The position numbers and the translations under genes are program-made. Shown one piece after another: positions 60,185 to 64,000 of a stretch of 64,000 nucleotides of DNA. The notes beneath the pieces are model-generated. The model saw nothing but the letters and a program-made list of their open reading frames with translations, ran no database searches and was not told the DNA's origin. This DNA is from Styela clava (Eukaryota; Chordata; Ascidiacea; Stolidobranchia; Styelidae), in assembly GCF_964204865.1 (NCBI RefSeq), contig NC_135250.1:9858001-9922000 (forward strand). Reading direction: 5' to 3'. The stretch's first letter is position 1; every line of letters begins with the position of its first letter.

Positions 60185-60416
60185 CAGGGTGGCCCAAAAG
60201 TAGGTGATGGCCCAAAAGTAGGTAAACAGTTATTAAACTATTTTATATGCTTTGAAGCTACCCGTAGTTCACTTTATGTTACTTGTTGAGGACCACAAAA
60301 ATTGCTTATTTTTTTAGATAATAAATCTAGTGTGAATTTTACATTAGTTTTCTAGCTGCTTGGAAGGTAATAAAAAATAAATAAAATAACTGTATACCTA
60401 CTTTTGGGCCACCCTG
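60185..60416. mobile_element. Mariner-type MITE, CAGGGTGGCCCAAAAGTAGG ends (232 bp)
   Basis: Begins CAGGGTGGCCCAAAAGTAGG and ends CCTACTTTTGGGCCACCCTG, flanked by TA on both sides, the target duplication of Tc1/mariner elements. The left 18 bases are partly repeated (GATGGCCCAAAAGTAGGTAA) just inside. No coding capacity. Confidence 0.88.
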
Positions 60417-61432
60417 TATATTAGTGTAGACTTGTGATTCGATATCTGAGTGAGGTATATCAATAAAATAAGTGAGGACAAAATTTTGATTTCAAAAACG
60501 TGCTGCCAAAAGGTGTTCCACGAGCTAGGTATTGTGGCGAGTGAGTTCTTACCTACATGGCACAGTCCACATTGTTGAGCATTGCTCTCATTTCCATATT
60601 CAATTCAAGCCTACAAAAATAACTCTTGATTTGGGAGCAGTAGAGAAAATAAAATCCCTGGCAATGAATAATAGAATAAAAATACGATTTGACAATACAG
60701 CTGATGAGATTCAAGAAACGGCTGTAGTTCTTTCTCTTCTATAGTCGCACATCTGAAAATTAACAATTAAAGTGTCATCAAAAATAGATACTGTACTCAC
60801 AAAAATCTAATAGACCCATAAACAACAGCATGTGCATAGTTCGAACACGAAGATGTCGATGTGTAAAGCTGATTTATTTAAAAACTGTTTCTTTTATCCC
60901 AGCAAATTAAATTTTTTAAGTGTGGTGGCGTAGTGGTTAGGGAGTTAGACTTGATGACACCTTACATATTAGTGGCTGTATGCAGAGGCCTTATACAAGG
61001 CAAAAGGCATGAAATATTTATCGATTAAAAAGTTGATTATATTAAAAATTTTCAATTTTTCTTATTCAGGAATACTTGAGAATAGTTTCATAGCAATTGA
61101 GGTTTCCTAGTTACAACCATAAAAGTTTCATTCAATTTCAAAGGACTAAAAATAAAGTAGCAACTAGCAAGTATACCAAATTTTCCAAATTAAAACTAAT
61201 TCAATGTACATTGACTTGACCTCTATGTTCTTTGTTGAACATGGTATAATTTAGAACATATTTAATGGTTCTAGGAAAACCCGCAGCATGGAATTACGCT
61301 GCATGGAAAAAAATCCCCACAAGAGCATTGTGCTGTAAAATAAATAATTTATAAAAACGGTTGGGGTTTTGAAGTACGTTTTTTTTAAAAAAGATTCTTT
61401 GACCTAAGACCTAACTGTTTTTATCACTTGTT

Positions 61433-62214
61433 TTACAGCAAAATGCTCTTGCGGCATATTTTCATGCGACGAATTTTCCTTCGACGAGATTTCCGGACAC
61501 ATTTAGTACAAACCTCGCATTTATTGAGTGCTGCATGATTAAGAAAAGTGCAATATTTGCACGACCATTTTGTTTCCTCTTCGTTTTCGAGTGGAGGAGG
61601 AACTGGTGGAGGAGGAAGAGGAGGGGACGGCAGATCACCCAACGCTGGTGGGTTCGAAAATTTCTTCTTGATGCTCGCTGAAAATATTAAGGGTAAATAC
61701 AGCACCTAAATACTGAAACTCGGCTCTAGGCTACCCTAGTGGGCCATCGAGCAGCTTGCCCTCTGGGTTGGGGACGTAAGTTTCACAATTTCGAATTGAA
61801 GAAATTCGAATCAATATCAATTTAAATAGATTTAATCAATATCAGAAAAAATGACTCGAAATTATTTGAAAAAACAATTCAGATAACACGATTCGATTAC
61901 ACAACGCGGCGTTAGTGGCGTTATTTCAACATCGACCAACATCTTGATTTTAAAAGTAATTTAGCATATTTTAAATTTGAGCATCTGAAATCTGATGGCC
62001 AGACAAAAATAGGCATTTTACAAATACAAAATCAATAAAAACTATAGCAATCCCTATCAAACTGCTCAAATACAAACATTCATAAACTTCCAGCAAAGCA
62101 TTTTTAGTGTTTAAGACACTATTATTATTGATTTGTACAAGAATAAAAAACACTGACCTGCTGAAGATGTTTTTCTACTGATATGTTCATGAAAGTTTCC
62201 GCCTACTCGATTAC
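61433..62214 (-). CDS. TAB2/TAB3-like protein, last two exons with NZF zinc finger (partial)
   Basis: Two phase-matched exons, 62158-62214 and 61433-61677 (stop). They encode NRVGGNFHEHISRKTSSA, a proline-rich linker (PSPPLPPPPVPPPLENEE) and a RanBP2-type/NZF finger W-x2-C-x2-C-TFLNHAALNKC-x2-C. The TFLNHxALxxCE pattern is closest to the C-terminal NZF of TAB2/TAB3, where the Thr-Phe pair binds ubiquitin and the proteins bring TAK1 to K63-linked chains in NF-kB/MAPK signalling. Unlike vertebrate TAB2/3, a Lys/Arg-rich tail of about 20 residues (VRKSRRRKIRRMKICRKS) follows the finger. The upstream exons with the CUE domain were not found between 62215 and 64000 and probably lie beyond the right edge; other NZF proteins remain possible. 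Confidence 0.62.
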
Positions 62215-62327
62215 CTATAAATAAGAATTACAAGAGACATTAAAAATGAATCTGATTTATTCACATTAGCAAATCGTCTAAAATAAAATACAGTAGAATC
62301 GGGATTTAGCAGATTTTCACCCTAATC

Positions 62328-63205
62328 CAGGGGTGGGCAACCCCTGGCACACGAGCCCATTTATTTGGCACGCGACGCGGCCTCGGAAACGAGATCATTC
62401 CCCTTGAGATAAAAAGTTTCCAAGACTCTGAATTATCTGATGAAACTATAGGTGTTCGTTCATTCATTATCAGTCAATAAACCGCAATTTATTTAAAATC
62501 CTTTCGTCCTTTCATGACATATGGCTCCAAAGAAATATATTATGACGTAACATATGATTGAGCTCTCGCAATATTTTGTAGAGAAGAGCACAGCGTTCAT
62601 TTGGCTACGTTCTTACATAATATAGTTCGTCTGTGCCACCCTTTTTTGTCATTTCTGCTTGATTTATGAAAGTGTACAGCTCATGTTGGTTATGGTTACT
62701 TGCTAACTTACTGTTATAAATTGATTTTGAAAGAAATATAAGTTATTAGGGAAGAGAATACGAAAGAGAAATACAGAAAACGAACTATTGCGTGATTGGG
62801 ATGCCATTCCCAAACATTTTTCGTGCCTTAAAAATTCTGCAACCGCATCATTCTCCATGTTTTCATCTACATATATGCTTGTGAATCTCTGTTCTCAGTT
62901 ATGAACTTTATTAATAAGGTTCGTAACAGTAGTTGTAGTTCGTGTATTTCTTTGAAATTTACATAATATAAACCATATTTAAAATCTCTATCAGCGGTAA
63001 TGCAGCAGCAGAAGTTTCACTGATGTAGAATAAGAAAAGTAATCATATTGCCCCGAATAGTGAATCTGTCTGTAATGTTTAAAAGGCTATTATTGCTTTG
63101 AAAGTAACAAAGCATTGTTTTCAATTCTGGTCGGCACGCGGAAGAATTTTGTTCATAAGTTTGTTCGATTTTGGCACACGAGCCAGAAAAGGTTGCCCAC
63201 CCGTG
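62328..63205. mobile_element. hAT-type element, CAGGGGTGGGCAACC family (878 bp)
   Basis: Starts CAGGGGTGGGCAACCCCTGG and ends AGGTTGCCCACCCGTG. Flanks CCCTAATC and CCCTAGTC differ at one of eight bases. Inner motifs TGGCACACGAGCCCA and TTGGCACACGAGCCAGAAAA mirror each other. GAGAAGAGCACAGCGTTCAT and TGCCATTCCC are unassigned interior. No transposase is intact. It lies just upstream (in gene direction) of the TAB-like exon at 62158, presumably in an intron. Confidence 0.85.
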
Positions 63206-64000
63206 CCCTAGTCAAATTCCTTGGAATCATTAGTCAAATTCTCAATTCCCCGTAGTCATAATTGCAGGCTTTCAATGGTGATAAATCAAGTCAATATCAT
63301 GAATCAAGTAAAATATCATAATTTTCAAGCTACTACAACAAAGGAAAAAATGATTTTAGAACGTCAAATTGTTTGTGCACTGCACATCGTGGTAAACCAT
63401 TCAAGATCAGGCAATACCATCACAAACCCCCAGGGCATATTTTTGCATAATACATTTAAGCGATTATATTGTCAGTATCAAGTTAACATAGGCTTGCTTG
63501 CCCAGACACAAAAGCATGCAAACAATGCAAATTATCTTAAACTTTCATTTTCTCAAAAATGCAGCTGCAAAGATTTTTGACCCCGGATTCGACCCCACAA
63601 ACAGTTGAAGCATACTTAAAATACTTGGCAAGTCACGAAATAGCATTAATAATCGAAATGCTTTAATACTTTTCCTATTTTTAGTTTAATACACCAGTTA
63701 TATCTTATACTTGCCTATTTTATTACAATACCCACTATTGATCTGATCATTAATTTTATTTTATATTTTTATTTTTTTGGGGGGGGGGGGGGGGAGGAAA
63801 TAGTACCCTTTGCATTTTATGTTGTTTCACTAATAATATTTACAGGTAGTAATATTATATTACAATACCTATTCATGGACACATTATAAACTATCCAACT
63901 GTGCAAATGTCAAAGTGTGACTTGACCGTTGCACTAGATATGGATCCAATAAGGAATGAACGATTAACAGAACCACTGGTATAGTGGTTAGTTGGTTCAT
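63206..64000. other. Right edge: no gene seen, SINE-like end
   Basis: A 16-base G run lies at 63779-63794. The last 40 bases include GGTATAGTGGTTAGTTGG, a tRNA A-box-like motif, possibly the start of a SINE or tRNA cut by the window. The 119-codon frame at 63221-63580 has no recognisable domain and no homologous motif. Confidence 0.4.

Larger units (their letters stand above)
57053..61432. other. Intergenic stretch between mucin-like gene start and the zinc-finger exons
   Basis: No exon was recognised from 57053 to about 58490. 58570-58640 has a SINE-like phrase (GCGAACCACGGCCCCTGGTC). A better SINE copy is at 58878-59095 and a mariner-type MITE at 60185-60416. 60915-60990 contains GTGGTGGCGTAGTGGTTAGG, a tRNA-like A-box, possibly another SINE head. 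Frames of 60-93 codons here have no recognisable domain. Confidence 0.45.

Noticed and set aside
60920-60990. Possible tRNA or SINE head (GTGGCGTAGTGGTTAGGG)
   Set aside because: Only an A-box-like motif; no B-box at the right spacing was found, so not listed as a feature.
63221-63580. 119-codon plus-strand frame
   Set aside because: No start context, no domain, no splice partners; composition resembles surrounding intergenic DNA.

Overview
This is a 64 kb piece of AT-rich animal nuclear DNA. Genes have GT-AG introns and sit far apart in a dense bed of short DNA transposons and tRNA-derived SINEs. The proteins (OXA1L, SNIP1, GTF3C5, Rab8, a BTB-Kelch protein, a SEA-domain mucin, a C1q-domain membrane protein) are metazoan. 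Short introns, many 8-bp-TSD hAT elements and the general look suggest an invertebrate deuterostome, perhaps an ascidian tunicate, but I cannot prove the phylum from the sequence alone. Layout: 1-8.9 kb is mainly transposon and SINE sequence, with one decayed sulfotransferase-like exon on the minus strand. A plus-strand gene at 10.7-15.9 kb encodes a type II membrane protein with a coiled-coil stalk and a C1q-like head. All other recognised genes lie on the minus strand. In their own 5'->3' order (right to left in the window) they are: the last two exons of a TAB2/3-like NZF zinc-finger protein (61.4-62.2 kb, 5' exons not found), a mucin-like SEA-domain membrane protein (46.5-57.05 kb, 14 exons), an intronless Rab8 (44.2-44.8 kb), an intronless GTF3C5 (35.5-37.2 kb), an intronless BTB-BACK-Kelch gene (32.7-34.4 kb), SNIP1 (24.6-31.5 kb, 8 exons) and OXA1L (17.9-22.8 kb, 6 exons). 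For OXA1L, SNIP1, the mucin and the TAB-like exons I assembled the exons by hand, and the codon phase agrees across every junction. The genes do not form one pathway: they cover mitochondrial membrane insertion, nuclear RNA/transcription regulation, Pol III initiation, ubiquitin-ligase adaptor, vesicle traffic and cell-surface glycoprotein. The most notable observation is a 1.6 kb non-autonomous hAT element with a perfect 8-bp target duplication sitting inside a coding exon of the mucin gene. The interrupted exon is phase 1-1, so it can be skipped without losing frame. The other main points are an apparently unusual transmembrane C1q protein with a proline-rich insert inside its C1q head, duplicated Ser/Thr-rich cassette exons, a nested hAT pair, and a minisatellite expanded next to SINE sequence.
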